This document shows positions 1-6,515 of a stretch of 10,675 bases of DNA, in pieces. The position numbers and the translations under genes are program-made. The notes under the pieces are model-generated. The model searched no databases and was not told the DNA's origin. It saw only the letters and a program-made list of their open reading frames with translations. The DNA comes from Desulfovibrionaceae bacterium (lineage in GTDB: Bacteria; Desulfobacterota; Desulfovibrionia; Desulfovibrionales; Desulfovibrionaceae). The stretch is taken from positions 1-10,675 of the forward strand of contig WRHT01000028.1 of assembly GCA_009783115.1 (NCBI GenBank), written 5' to 3'. Position 1 is the stretch's first letter. Each line of letters opens with the position of its first letter.

Positions 1-244
1 GTCCGGCGGGGAAAAGCAGCGGGTGGCCTTCGGACGGGCGGTTCTTTCCAATCCGGATGTCCTCCTCATGGATGAGCCTCTGGCCTCTTTGGATGAGGCC
101 CGCAAAACGGAGATGCTGCCCTTTATCAAGGAGCTGAATGCCCGCTTCGGTATCCCGATTTTGTACGTAAGCCATTCCCTGGAGGAAATACTGGCCTTGA
201 CCGGCAAGGTCATTAAATTGGCCGACGGCAGGATCGTGTCCTGA
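1..244 (+). CDS. modC: Molybdate-type ABC transporter ATP-binding protein, C-terminal part (5' end outside window)
   Basis: This is the 3' end of an ABC-transporter ATPase, read in the frame that begins at base 2; 80 residues are visible. It opens with the signature motif SGGEKQR, followed by Walker B (VLLMDEP), the D-loop (ASLDEARK) and the H-loop histidine in [10 protein letters not shown]. The stretch from DEPLASLD through [14 protein letters not shown] closely resembles E. coli ModC, the ATPase that powers ModAB molybdate uptake at the inner membrane. The protein stops about 20 residues after the H-loop (ADGRIVS, then TGA). The C-terminal TOBE/Mop molybdate-binding domain of full-length ModC is therefore missing, so this is either a short ModC or a related oxyanion-type ATPase. 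An internal GTG at 23 is not the start, because the signature motif continues upstream in frame. Family assignment is firm; the molybdate substrate is probable. Confidence 0.8.
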   Translation, partial: SGGEKQRVAFGRAVLSNPDVLLMDEPLASLDEARKTEMLPFIKELNARFGIPILYVSHSLEEILALTGKVIKLADGRIVS

Positions 245-249
245 AAAAA

Positions 250-366
250 TCAGATGCATCCCTGCCGCTTGCTCATTGTGTTGAGTAGGCTGGCCGTTTC
301 TCCGGCGATAATAATCGTGTCAACCACCACGATTCCGGGCTGGTTTTTGGATTCGTATGTTGACAT
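250..366 (-). CDS. Small ORF of 38 codons, unknown function, divergent from the toxin-antitoxin pair
   Basis: A short minus-strand frame runs from ATG (366-364) to TGA (252-250). It has an excellent Shine-Dalgarno sequence: minus-strand GAGGAG at 376-371, with four or five bases before ATG. The peptide starts MSTYESKNQPG, has a hydrophobic beta-like stretch (IVVVDTIIIAG, residues 12-22), then ETASLLNTM, and ends KRQGCI. I do not recognise it. It fills almost the whole gap between the modC stop (244) and the antitoxin promoter. Its start codon lies 45 bases from the antitoxin start, across a shared inverted repeat (381-396). It could be a real small protein, the remnant of a decayed gene, or chance; the ribosome site is the main support. 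The -35 box of the plus-strand promoter (360-365) overlaps its start codon, so the two transcripts could interfere. Confidence 0.33.
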   Translation of the reverse strand: MSTYESKNQPGIVVVDTIIIAGETASLLNTMSKRQGCI

Positions 367-388
367 TATTACTCCTCTTTGCTATACA
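360..388 (+). promoter_or_regulatory. Sigma-70-type promoter of the toxin-antitoxin operon
   Basis: A consensus -35 box TTGACA (360-365) is followed by a 17-base spacer and the -10 box TATACA (383-388). Transcription would start at about 395, giving a leader of roughly 17 bases that carries the AGGAG ribosome site (401-405) of the antitoxin. Box match and spacing are both near ideal. No start point has been measured. Confidence 0.7.
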
Positions 389-396
389 TATATAGC
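381..396. promoter_or_regulatory. Inverted-repeat operator candidate overlapping the -10 box
   Basis: GCTATA-CATA-TATAGC is a perfect 6-base inverted repeat with a 4-base centre. It covers the -10 box of the toxin-antitoxin promoter. Antitoxins of the ribbon-helix-helix class usually repress their own operon by binding such palindromes as dimers, so this is the likely autoregulatory site. The site also sits between two divergent ribosome sites, 371-376 on the minus strand and 401-405 on the plus strand. Confidence 0.55.
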
Positions 397-411
397 AGAC
401 AGGAGAAAAAT

Positions 412-636
412 ATGCTTGCCCTCAGACTACCAGAAAAAATTGAAATTCGCCTTGATGCTTTAGCAAAGGCAACAGGGCGCACTAAAAGCTATTACGCCAG
501 GGAAGCTATTCTTACCCATCTCGAAGATTTGGAAGATGCGTATATGGCCGAAGCTGCCTATTTGCGCTTCAAGGCTAGTGGAGAGAAGGCTATACCTCTT
601 GAAGACGTGATGAAAGAATATGGCTTGGAATATTGA
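412..636 (+). CDS. RelB-type ribbon-helix-helix antitoxin
   Basis: A 74-residue antitoxin of a type II toxin-antitoxin pair. The N-terminus has the ribbon-helix-helix pattern: a short beta strand (MLALRLPEKI, residues 1-10), helix 1 (IRLDALAKATG), a turn with TK (GRTKSYYAREA) and helix 2 (REAILTHLEDLEDAY). The C-terminal half (about 40-74, ending VMKEYGLEY) is charged and would wrap the toxin. The family binds DNA as a dimer to repress the operon and neutralises the toxin; proteolysis frees the toxin. I chose the ATG at 412 because AGGAG (401-405) stands six bases upstream. The frame is open back to a TTG at 379, but that lies inside the promoter. The gene overlaps the toxin gene by 17 bases. 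It is clearly more AT-rich than the housekeeping genes around it, consistent with acquisition. The family is clear; I give no finer gene name. Confidence 0.85.
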   Translation: MLALRLPEKIEIRLDALAKATGRTKSYYAREAILTHLEDLEDAYMAEAAYLRFKASGEKAIPLEDVMKEYGLEY

Positions 637-889
637 ACTGTTGCCGGAAGCGCGAAAAAATTTAGCGAAAATTGGCACAACAGAGGCACAGCTGATACTG
701 AAATTTTTGTATCAACATGTGCGCCTGATAGAAAATCCACGTCAAATAGGAAAGCAACTTGTTGGGCCAACGCTCTCAGATTTGTGGCGTTACCGTGTAG
801 GAGATTATCGCATTCTGTGTCGTATTGAAGACGAAAAAATATGTATCATCGTTGTCGAAATAGGACACAGGAAAGACATATACCGCTAG
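620..889 (+). CDS. RelE/ParE-family toxin
   Basis: An 89-residue toxin of the RelE/ParE superfamily. These proteins have a compact alpha-beta fold; RelE members cut mRNA in the ribosomal A site and ParE members poison gyrase. Features seen: an N-terminal strand WNIELLPEA, a long helical part (about 10-36), the conserved NPR (39-41), a core LWRYRVGDYRILCRI (55-69) and the C-terminal strand VVEIGHRKDIYR (78-89). R64, R84 and Y88 are placed like the arginine and tyrosine residues that matter in RelE nucleases, which favours RNase over gyrase action; this is inference. The start ATG at 620 lies inside the antitoxin gene (17-base overlap), typical of coupled translation with antitoxin made first. 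The ribosome site is weak (GAAAG just upstream), consistent with coupling. Length is normal and no residues appear lost, so the toxin is probably functional. No clear terminator follows before the convergent typA end at 931. Confidence 0.85.
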   Translation: MAWNIELLPEARKNLAKIGTTEAQLILKFLYQHVRLIENPRQIGKQLVGPTLSDLWRYRVGDYRILCRIEDEKICIIVVEIGHRKDIYR

Positions 890-930
890 TCAAGGTTTGA
901 TAACTACTGCTGCTGAGCCAATAGTCCTTG

Positions 931-2775
931 TCACTCCTCTCCCTTGCGCCGTTTTCCTTCCAGGCGGTGGCGCTCCTGGGCGCTGAGAACTTTTTTGCGC
1001 AGGCGGATGGACAGGGGAGTGACCTCCACCAGTTCGTCAGGACGCACGAAATGGATGGCCATTTCCAGGGTCATGGGCCGTATGGGGGTGAGGATGACGT
1101 TTTCGTCCTTGCCCGCCGCCCGCAGGTTGGTGAGTTTTTTTTCCTTGGCCGGGTTTACGTCGATGTCGTTTTCCCGGTTGTGTTCACCGATGATCATGCC
1201 CTCGTAGATCGGGTCGTTGGGACCTACAAAAAGGGAACCACGCGGCTCCAGGTTGAAGAGGGCGTAAGCCACGGCCCGCCCGGCCCGGTCGGCCACCAGG
1301 GAGCCGGTGAAGCGGCTGGGGAAATCGCCGCGGAACTCGTCGTAGCCTTCCAGGTAGGAGTTCATGATTCCGGTGCCTTTGGTATCCGTGAGAAATTCGT
1401 CGCGCAGACCTATAAGCCCGCGGGAGGGCACGGAAAACTCCATGCGGACGCGGCCGGAGCCATTGTTGACCAGGCTGAGCATGCGCCCTTTGCGCAGGGA
1501 GAGCTTTTCGGTCACCACCCCCATGAAGGTCTCGGCGCAATCCACCAGCAGGCGTTCAATGGGTTCCAGGAGGCGCTGGCCATCTTTTTTCATAATGACC
1601 TCCGGCCGCCCCACGGATAGTTCGAAACCCTCGCGGCGCATTTGTTCCACCAGGATGGCCATCTGGAATTCTCCCCGGCCCTTGACGATGAAGCTGTCTT
1701 TTTCCCCGCTTTCCTCCAGGCTGATAGCCACATTGCGCAAGGTTTCCAGTTTCAGGCGTTCATGGATCTGGCGGGATTGCACGATCTTTCCCTCCTGCCC
1801 GGCCAGGGGGGAGCTGTTGATGGCAAAGCGCATGGAGACCGTGGGTTCATCCACGATAATGCGTGGGAGCCGCCGGGGGGCTTCTCTGGTGCAGATAGTG
1901 TCGCCTATGTTTACATCTTCCGCGCCGGCCAGCACCACGATGTCGCCGGGCGCGGCCCGCTCCGCCTCCAGAAGTTTCAACCCTTCATATATTTGCAGCT
2001 TGGTGAGCTTGAGGGGAATTTCCCTGCCCGCCGCATCCACCAGGATCAAGGCGTCTTTGGCCGCGATGCTTCCGTGCTGGATGCGGCCTACGGCCATGCG
2101 CCCCAGGTAATCGGAATAGGCCAGATCGGCTACCCGCATCTGGAAAGGTTCCCCCGGATCATGCCTGGGTCCTGGCAGGTTCAGTATGGCCTCAAACAGG
2201 GGGGCGAGATCCCGTCCCAGCACGGCGGGGTCGAGCGTGGCCGTGCCTTCCCGCCCGATGGTGTAAAGCACCGGAAAGTCCAGTTGGCGTTCATCCGCCC
2301 CCAGATCAATAAAGAGGTCGTAAATTTCGTCCAGCACCTGGGCCGGCCGGGCGTCCTTGCGATCAATCTTGTTGATGGCCGCCACTATATCCAGGCCGGC
2401 GTCCAGGGCTTTTTTCAGCACAAAGCGGGTCTGGGGCAGCGGGCCTTCGGAGGCGTCCACCAGGAGGACGCATCCGCCCACCATGGACAGGGCCCGTTCC
2501 ACTTCGCCCCCGAAATCCGAGTGGCCTGGGGTGTCTACGATGTTGATCTTCACGCCCTGCCAGCGCACGGCGCAGTTTTTGGCCGAAATGGTGATGCCGC
2601 GCTCCCGTTCAAGATCCTGGCTGTCCATGATGCGCTCATCCACCTGCTGCCCCTCGCGGAAGAGGCCGCTTTGCCTGAACATGGCGTCCACCAGGGTGGT
2701 TTTGCCGTGATCCACATGGGCGATGATGGCGATGTTGCGGATATGGACATTGGTTTCTTTAGCTTGTGCAGGCAT
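931..2775 (-). CDS. typA: Ribosome-associated translational GTPase TypA/BipA
   Basis: A full-length 614-residue TypA/BipA, an EF-G-like GTPase that binds the 70S ribosome and helps 50S assembly and stress or cold adaptation. The G domain shows G1 AHVDHGKTT (19-27), the switch I region ERERGITI (56-63), G3 DTPGHSDF (81-88) and G4 NKID (135-138). The G5 position reads YTIG (171-174), where many relatives have Y-A-S-A or Y-A-S-G. Later blocks follow the family: a domain II barrel (from about 210), the EF-G-like domain, and the TypA-specific C-terminal part including SVPSRGLIGLRDEF and GTGIMNSYLEGYDEF. The basic tail ends KRRKGEE. The ATG at 2775 has a purine-rich ribosome site (minus strand GGGGGAG, about 2788-2782) overlapping the end of the upstream glycosyltransferase gene, 13 bases away. 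It is the last gene of the cysK-trmFO-GT-typA run. Confidence 0.97.
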   Translation of the reverse strand: MPAQAKETNVHIRNIAIIAHVDHGKTTLVDAMFRQSGLFREGQQVDERIMDSQDLERERGITISAKNCAVRWQGVKINIVDTPGHSDFGGEVERALSMVGGCVLLVDASEGPLPQTRFVLKKALDAGLDIVAAINKIDRKDARPAQVLDEIYDLFIDLGADERQLDFPVLYTIGREGTATLDPAVLGRDLAPLFEAILNLPGPRHDPGEPFQMRVADLAYSDYLGRMAVGRIQHGSIAAKDALILVDAAGREIPLKLTKLQIYEGLKLLEAERAAPGDIVVLAGAEDVNIGDTICTREAPRRLPRIIVDEPTVSMRFAINSSPLAGQEGKIVQSRQIHERLKLETLRNVAISLEESGEKDSFIVKGRGEFQMAILVEQMRREGFELSVGRPEVIMKKDGQRLLEPIERLLVDCAETFMGVVTEKLSLRKGRMLSLVNNGSGRVRMEFSVPSRGLIGLRDEFLTDTKGTGIMNSYLEGYDEFRGDFPSRFTGSLVADRAGRAVAYALFNLEPRGSLFVGPNDPIYEGMIIGEHNRENDIDVNPAKEKKLTNLRAAGKDENVILTPIRPMTLEMAIHFVRPDELVEVTPLSIRLRKKVLSAQERHRLEGKRRKGEE

Positions 2776-2788
2776 TGGTTTCTCCCCC

Positions 2789-4042
2789 TCAATTGCGGAC
2801 GCGCGCCCTGGCCAGGCGGCGGTCTATTTCAGTTTTTTTGTTTTCCAGCAAACGCAGGAGCACGGGATCATCCCAGGCCTCCTTCTGATGCCGGGCAAGG
2901 AGCAGGGTGATGGCCGGATTTTCCCCGCCGTACAGACTGGTGAAATTTTTCAGGGTGGCCTCGGCCTGGGCCGCGAGTTCCGTGTGCCCGGCCATCCTGG
3001 ACAAGCGCAGCAGTTCGCCGAAGGTTTCAAAGGTGGCATGGATCTCGGCAGCTTTCAGGGCATAATGCAGAGCCGCTTCCGTCTGCCCATGCTTTTCAAA
3101 GGTTTTGCTCAGGAGGCGCGCCCCCAGGAGCCAGCCCGGATTGGCCTCAAACTGCTCTTGCATCCAGGCCGGGGATTCTTTGCGCGCTCCGGCGGACAGG
3201 CGGGCGGAGTCAGCTTCAGGCAGGAGTACCGTGAGGGACAGGGCATCGTCTAGTGCCGGTTCCAGCCCATCCCGCAGGGCGTGCAGGTGCAGGTCGGAAA
3301 CCAGCAGATCCCGGCAGCGGGCCAGGAGGATCTCCCCGTTATGCCGTTCGTGGGCGGATCGGCCGGGGGTCTGGCTTTCCAGGTGGAAGATGGCTGATTG
3401 GCTGACGCAGCGCAGGTTGTGCCCCCGGCGGACGATTTGCAGGGAAAGATCCACGTCCTCAAAGCCGTTGCGGTATTCCTCGCAAAAAGCTCCGCAATCG
3501 TGGAACAGATCCCTTGGCAGAAGCAGGGCGGCCGCGCTCAGGGCGCGCAGACGGCGTTTTTTGCCCACCACCGGGTGGCTGCTGGGGTAGCCTTGGTAGA
3601 GATGGCTGACCGTGCGCAGGGCAAAACCCACCCCCAGGTGCTGCACCCGGCCGTCCGGGTAGAGCAGGAGCGGGCCCACGGCTGCCGGTCCATTATCTTC
3701 ACGCAAGGCTTCCAGCAAAGGCGGGAGCCAGCCTGGGGAACAGAGGGTGTCGTTATTCAGGAAAAATAGCAGGGGAGCGGAGGCGGCCTCTGCCCCCTGG
3801 TTGCAGGCCGGGCCGAAGTCGCGGTTTTCCTCATGACGCAGCCGCCGGAAGCGTTCGCCGAAAAGTCCCTGCCCCAGGGGTTCCAGCTCGGCAGCCGTGG
3901 AGTCAGTAGATCCGTTGTCCACCACAATGATTTCACAATCCTCCAGGGGGCTGTGTTCCCGCAGGCTGCGCAGGCAGTCTTTGGTCAGATCCCATTTGTT
4001 CAGCGCCGGAATGATGATGGAAACTTGCGCCGTTATAGGCAT
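2789..4042 (-). CDS. Family 2 glycosyltransferase with helical repeat-like C-terminus
   Basis: A 417-residue protein. Residues 7-240 form a GT-A fold of the GT2 family: an opening strand VSIIIPALNKWDLTKDCLRS (7-26), IIVVDNGSTD (38-47) for nucleotide-sugar binding, FLNNDT (94-99) with the DXD-like metal site N-N-D, and NGFEDVDLSLQ (192-202) with the likely catalytic E-D pair at 195-196. There are no membrane segments. The last 100 residues (SKTFEKHGQTEAALHYALKA and following) look like tetratricopeptide-type helical pairs. Such GT2-plus-repeat proteins transfer sugars to polysaccharides, lipopolysaccharide or proteins; the substrate cannot be told. The frame stays open for about 90 codons upstream of the chosen ATG (4042), but that part lies in another frame of trmFO and looks like low-complexity shadow. 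The ATG at 4042 immediately precedes the first strand and has AAGGCGG upstream. It overlaps the trmFO stop by 10 bases, indicating coupling. Confidence 0.85.
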   Translation of the reverse strand: MPITAQVSIIIPALNKWDLTKDCLRSLREHSPLEDCEIIVVDNGSTDSTAAELEPLGQGLFGERFRRLRHEENRDFGPACNQGAEAASAPLLFFLNNDTLCSPGWLPPLLEALREDNGPAAVGPLLLYPDGRVQHLGVGFALRTVSHLYQGYPSSHPVVGKKRRLRALSAAALLLPRDLFHDCGAFCEEYRNGFEDVDLSLQIVRRGHNLRCVSQSAIFHLESQTPGRSAHERHNGEILLARCRDLLVSDLHLHALRDGLEPALDDALSLTVLLPEADSARLSAGARKESPAWMQEQFEANPGWLLGARLLSKTFEKHGQTEAALHYALKAAEIHATFETFGELLRLSRMAGHTELAAQAEATLKNFTSLYGGENPAITLLLARHQKEAWDDPVLLRLLENKKTEIDRRLARARVRN

Positions 4043-5400
4043 AGGGCCGCCTTGTTCATCCAGGCGGCGAAGGCGGATCTGGCGCGCTCGGCATAGCGCT
4101 CGCGGCTGGAGGTTCTGGGGAGTTTTTTGTCCGGCTTGTCCGCTTGATTTGTGGGCGGCAAGGCCGGGGTAAGTCCGTACTGGGCGTTGCTGGGCTGGAA
4201 GTGTTTGGCCGGGGTTTGCAGATGGGCCAGGAGTCCGCCCAGGACGCTCTCTTGAGGCGGCGGAGGCAGAGGGACGCCGCGCAGGGCCGCGCCCAGGGAA
4301 AGACCCAGCCAAAGGCCCGAGGCCATGGATTCCACATATCCTTCCACCCCGGTGATCTGCCCGGCCAGAAAGATATGCGGGGCGGCGCGCAGGGAGAGAT
4401 CCGCGTTCAGCGCCGCCGGGGCGTTGATATAGGTATTGCGGTGCATGCTGCCGTAACGCGCGAATTCCGCGCGGGCCAGTCCCGGGATCATCCGGAAGAT
4501 CCGTTCCTGTTCTCCTTGCAAGAGCTTGGTCTGGCAGCCAACCAGACCGAACATGTCCTGGTTCAGGTTCTCCGCCCTGAGCTGGACCAGGGCAAACGGG
4601 CGGCGGCCTGTGGCCGGGTCGGTCAGTCCCACCGGCTTGAACGGTCCGAAAAGCAGAGTTTTTTCCCCGCGCGCGGCCAAGGCCTCAATGGGCATGCAGC
4701 CTTCAAAATGCCGTTCTTCTTCGAAATCATGGGTAGACGCCTTTTCCGCCTCCATCAGGGCATGGTAAAAGGCTAGGTATTCCTCGCGGTTCATGGGGCA
4801 GTTCAGGTAGTCGCCGGTCTTTTCATAGCGCGAGGCGCGGAAGATGCGTTCCTGGTCCAGGGATTCGCCGTGGACGATCGGGGCGATGGCGTCATAGAAG
4901 TAGAGCTGTCCGTCTCCGGTGAGGCGGGCCAGGCTGGCGGCGAGATCCGGGGCGGCCAGGGGGCCGGCGGAGATCACCAGATGGGTGAATCCGGCGAGGG
5001 TAGTGTCCTCGTTTGGGTTCAGGCTGCGGATTTCCCGGCGGATCAGGGTGATTCGCCGGTTTTCCGTGACGCGCCTGGTGATTTCGCGGCTGAAGCCCTT
5101 CCGGTCCACGGCCAGGGCCTTTCCAGCCGGGATCCGGCAGGCGCGGGAGACCGTCAGGCAGAGACCGCCCAAGGCGGCCAGTTCTTCTTTAAGGCGGCCG
5201 ATGGCGCTTTGCGGGTCATCGGATCGCAGGGAATTGGAACAGACCAGTTCCGCGAGATCCGGGCTACGGTGGGCCGGGGAAAAGCGTTCCGGTTTCATTT
5301 CAAACAAGGTCACCGGAAGATCCTGGGAGGCCAGGGCATAGGCGCATTCGCAACCGGCCAGTCCTCCCCCGATGACGGCTATTTTACAGGCATGCGACAT
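4033..5400 (-). CDS. trmFO: Folate-dependent tRNA (uracil-54-C5)-methyltransferase TrmFO
   Basis: A 455-residue flavoprotein that makes m5U at position 54 of the tRNA T-loop, using methylene-tetrahydrofolate and reduced FAD rather than S-adenosylmethionine. The N-terminal FAD-binding Rossmann motif is IAVIGGGLAGCE (7-18), followed by FEMKPERFSPAHRSPDLAEL. The two family cysteines are present: C54 in LVCSNSLRSD and C235 in EGCMPIE, matching the catalytic and flavin-linked cysteines known from the Bacillus enzyme. Other family blocks are YFYDAIAPIV (167-176), RNTYINAPAAL, and LAGQITGVEGYVESMASGLW near the C-terminus. The Pro-rich linker and ERYAERARSAFAAWM end are usual. The ATG at 5400 lacks a strong Shine-Dalgarno sequence. 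It follows cysK by 32 bases, and its stop overlaps the next gene. Family length and motifs are normal. Confidence 0.97.
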   Translation of the reverse strand: MSHACKIAVIGGGLAGCECAYALASQDLPVTLFEMKPERFSPAHRSPDLAELVCSNSLRSDDPQSAIGRLKEELAALGGLCLTVSRACRIPAGKALAVDRKGFSREITRRVTENRRITLIRREIRSLNPNEDTTLAGFTHLVISAGPLAAPDLAASLARLTGDGQLYFYDAIAPIVHGESLDQERIFRASRYEKTGDYLNCPMNREEYLAFYHALMEAEKASTHDFEEERHFEGCMPIEALAARGEKTLLFGPFKPVGLTDPATGRRPFALVQLRAENLNQDMFGLVGCQTKLLQGEQERIFRMIPGLARAEFARYGSMHRNTYINAPAALNADLSLRAAPHIFLAGQITGVEGYVESMASGLWLGLSLGAALRGVPLPPPPQESVLGGLLAHLQTPAKHFQPSNAQYGLTPALPPTNQADKPDKKLPRTSSRERYAERARSAFAAWMNKAALCL

Positions 5401-5432
5401 ATTTTCGGCGTGTCTGCTTTCAGGCGCATGGG

Positions 5433-6389
5433 CTATTCTCCCAGCCCCGCGTAAAGGGCGGAAGAGAGATAGCGTTCCCCGGCGTCCGGCAGGATGACCA
5501 CGATGGTTTTGCCGGCGAATTCCGGGCTGGCGGCCAGCCTTGCGGCCACGGCCACGGCCGCCCCGGAGGAGATGCCGGCCAGAATTCCTTCTTCCCTGGC
5601 CAAGCGGCGGGCGTATTCAATGGCTTCCTCGTCGCCCGCCAGCTCCACCCGGTCCAGCAGGGAGAGATCCAGGGTCTTGGGGATGAAACCAGCGCCGATG
5701 CCCTGGATATTGTGCGAACCGGGCTGGAGGGGGAGGCCGGCCAAGTGCTGGGTGATAACCGGGCTGGTTCGTGGCTCCACGGCCACAGAGAGAATTTTTC
5801 GGCCGCGGGTGTTTTTGAGGTAGCGGGAGATGCCGGTGATGGTTCCGCCGCTGCCCACCCCGGCCACCAGGGCATCCACCGTCCCCCCGGTATCTTTCCA
5901 GATTTCCGGGCCGGTGGTTTGTTCATGAATGTCCGGGTTGGCCGGGTTCTGGAATTGCTGGGGCAGGAAATAGCCGGCCGGGGCGGCTGCGGCAATTTCC
6001 TCGGCCCGCCGGATGGCCCCGGACATGCCTTCGGACCTAGGGGTGAGGACGAGTTTCGCTCCCAGTATGGCCAGCACTTTTCGCCGTTCCAGGCTCATGT
6101 TTTCCGGCATGGTCAGGAGGAGTTCATAGCCTCGGGCCGCGGCTACAAAGGCCAGGGCAATGCCGGTATTGCCGCTGGTAGGTTCAATTATGCGTCCGCC
6201 GGGCTTCAGCAGACCGCGTTTTTCCGCGTCCAGGATCATGGACGCTCCTACCCGGCATTTGACGGAACAGGCGGGGTTGCGCCCCTCGATCTTGGCCAGG
6301 ACCGTGGCCTGGGAAGTGACGATTCGGTTCAGCCTGACCAGGGGGGTTCCTCCGGCGGACTGGGCGTTGTCCAGGTAAATTTCAGCCAT
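5433..6389 (-). CDS. cysK: Cysteine synthase A (O-acetylserine sulfhydrylase)
   Basis: A 318-residue pyridoxal-phosphate enzyme that replaces the acetyl group of O-acetylserine with sulfide to give cysteine in the cytoplasm. It aligns by eye with E. coli CysK over nearly the whole length. The Schiff-base lysine is K44 in [10 protein letters not shown]. The substrate loop is PTSGNTG (70-76), the phosphate-binding loop is GSGGT (179-183), and the cofactor-ring serine lies in GISSGAA (around 274-275). The C-terminus ends shortly after [15 protein letters not shown], a few residues shorter than in E. coli. The ATG at 6389 has AGGA about seven bases upstream. It is the first gene of the minus-strand run cysK-trmFO-GT-typA and diverges from mnmA across 126 bases. 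It resembles CysK more than CysM, since the N-terminal pattern and GPEIW block are CysK-like. Confidence 0.97.
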   Translation of the reverse strand: MAEIYLDNAQSAGGTPLVRLNRIVTSQATVLAKIEGRNPACSVKCRVGASMILDAEKRGLLKPGGRIIEPTSGNTGIALAFVAAARGYELLLTMPENMSLERRKVLAILGAKLVLTPRSEGMSGAIRRAEEIAAAAPAGYFLPQQFQNPANPDIHEQTTGPEIWKDTGGTVDALVAGVGSGGTITGISRYLKNTRGRKILSVAVEPRTSPVITQHLAGLPLQPGSHNIQGIGAGFIPKTLDLSLLDRVELAGDEEAIEYARRLAREEGILAGISSGAAVAVAARLAASPEFAGKTIVVILPDAGERYLSSALYAGLGE

Positions 6390-6471
6390 GCCTTGTTCCT
6401 GCGATCATGTATGACACGGGGTTTCTCCCGGCGGCGGCCCAGGCTTGACCTGGCCGGAGTTATTTGTTCTT

Positions 6472-6502
6472 TTGGGGCGCGTTGCCGTTGCCCAAGTATA
6501 AT
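6472..6502 (+). promoter_or_regulatory. Candidate promoter of mnmA in the cysK-mnmA divergent region
   Basis: A perfect TATAAT lies at 6497-6502. The best -35 candidate is TTGGGG at 6472-6477 with a long 19-base spacer, so that half is weak. The predicted start near 6509 would leave only about seven bases before the mnmA ATG (6516), with no proper Shine-Dalgarno sequence; AGG at 6503-6505 is ten bases away and outside the predicted transcript. On the minus strand the same spot reads TATACT (6500-6495) and could serve cysK, with a leader of about 100 bases. Nothing else is recognisable in 6390-6515. Confidence 0.4.
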
Positions 6503-6515
6503 AGGCTAAATTTTT

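Noticed and set aside
254..463. 69-codon plus-strand frame across the modC/antitoxin gap
   Set aside because: No ribosome site, crosses the antitoxin promoter and runs into the antitoxin gene out of frame; the minus-strand small ORF in the same place has better support.
890..930. Possible terminator between the convergent toxin and typA genes (CAAGG 891-895 with CCTTG 926-930)
   Set aside because: Only five pairs around a 30-base loop and no T-run on either strand.
928..1620. Long plus-strand open frames opposite typA (also 1364-2110 and 1642-2910)
   Set aside because: They lie antisense to a complete, well-conserved typA, have histidine/glycine-rich composition expected from the complement of GC-rich codons, and show no recognisable domain.
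4043..4312. 90-codon upstream extension of the glycosyltransferase frame
   Set aside because: It overlaps trmFO in another frame, is rich in arginine and proline without a domain, and the ATG at 4042 directly precedes the first GT-A strand with a suitable ribosome site.
4144..5454. Plus-strand frames opposite trmFO (4144-4776, 4870-5454, 4919-5341)
   Set aside because: Shadows of the trmFO coding strand; no ribosome sites or family motifs.
5494..6509. Plus-strand frames opposite cysK (5494-5823, 5712-6509) and minus-strand frame 5420-5995
   Set aside because: All overlap an intact cysK in wrong frames and have arginine/proline/glycine-rich shadow composition.
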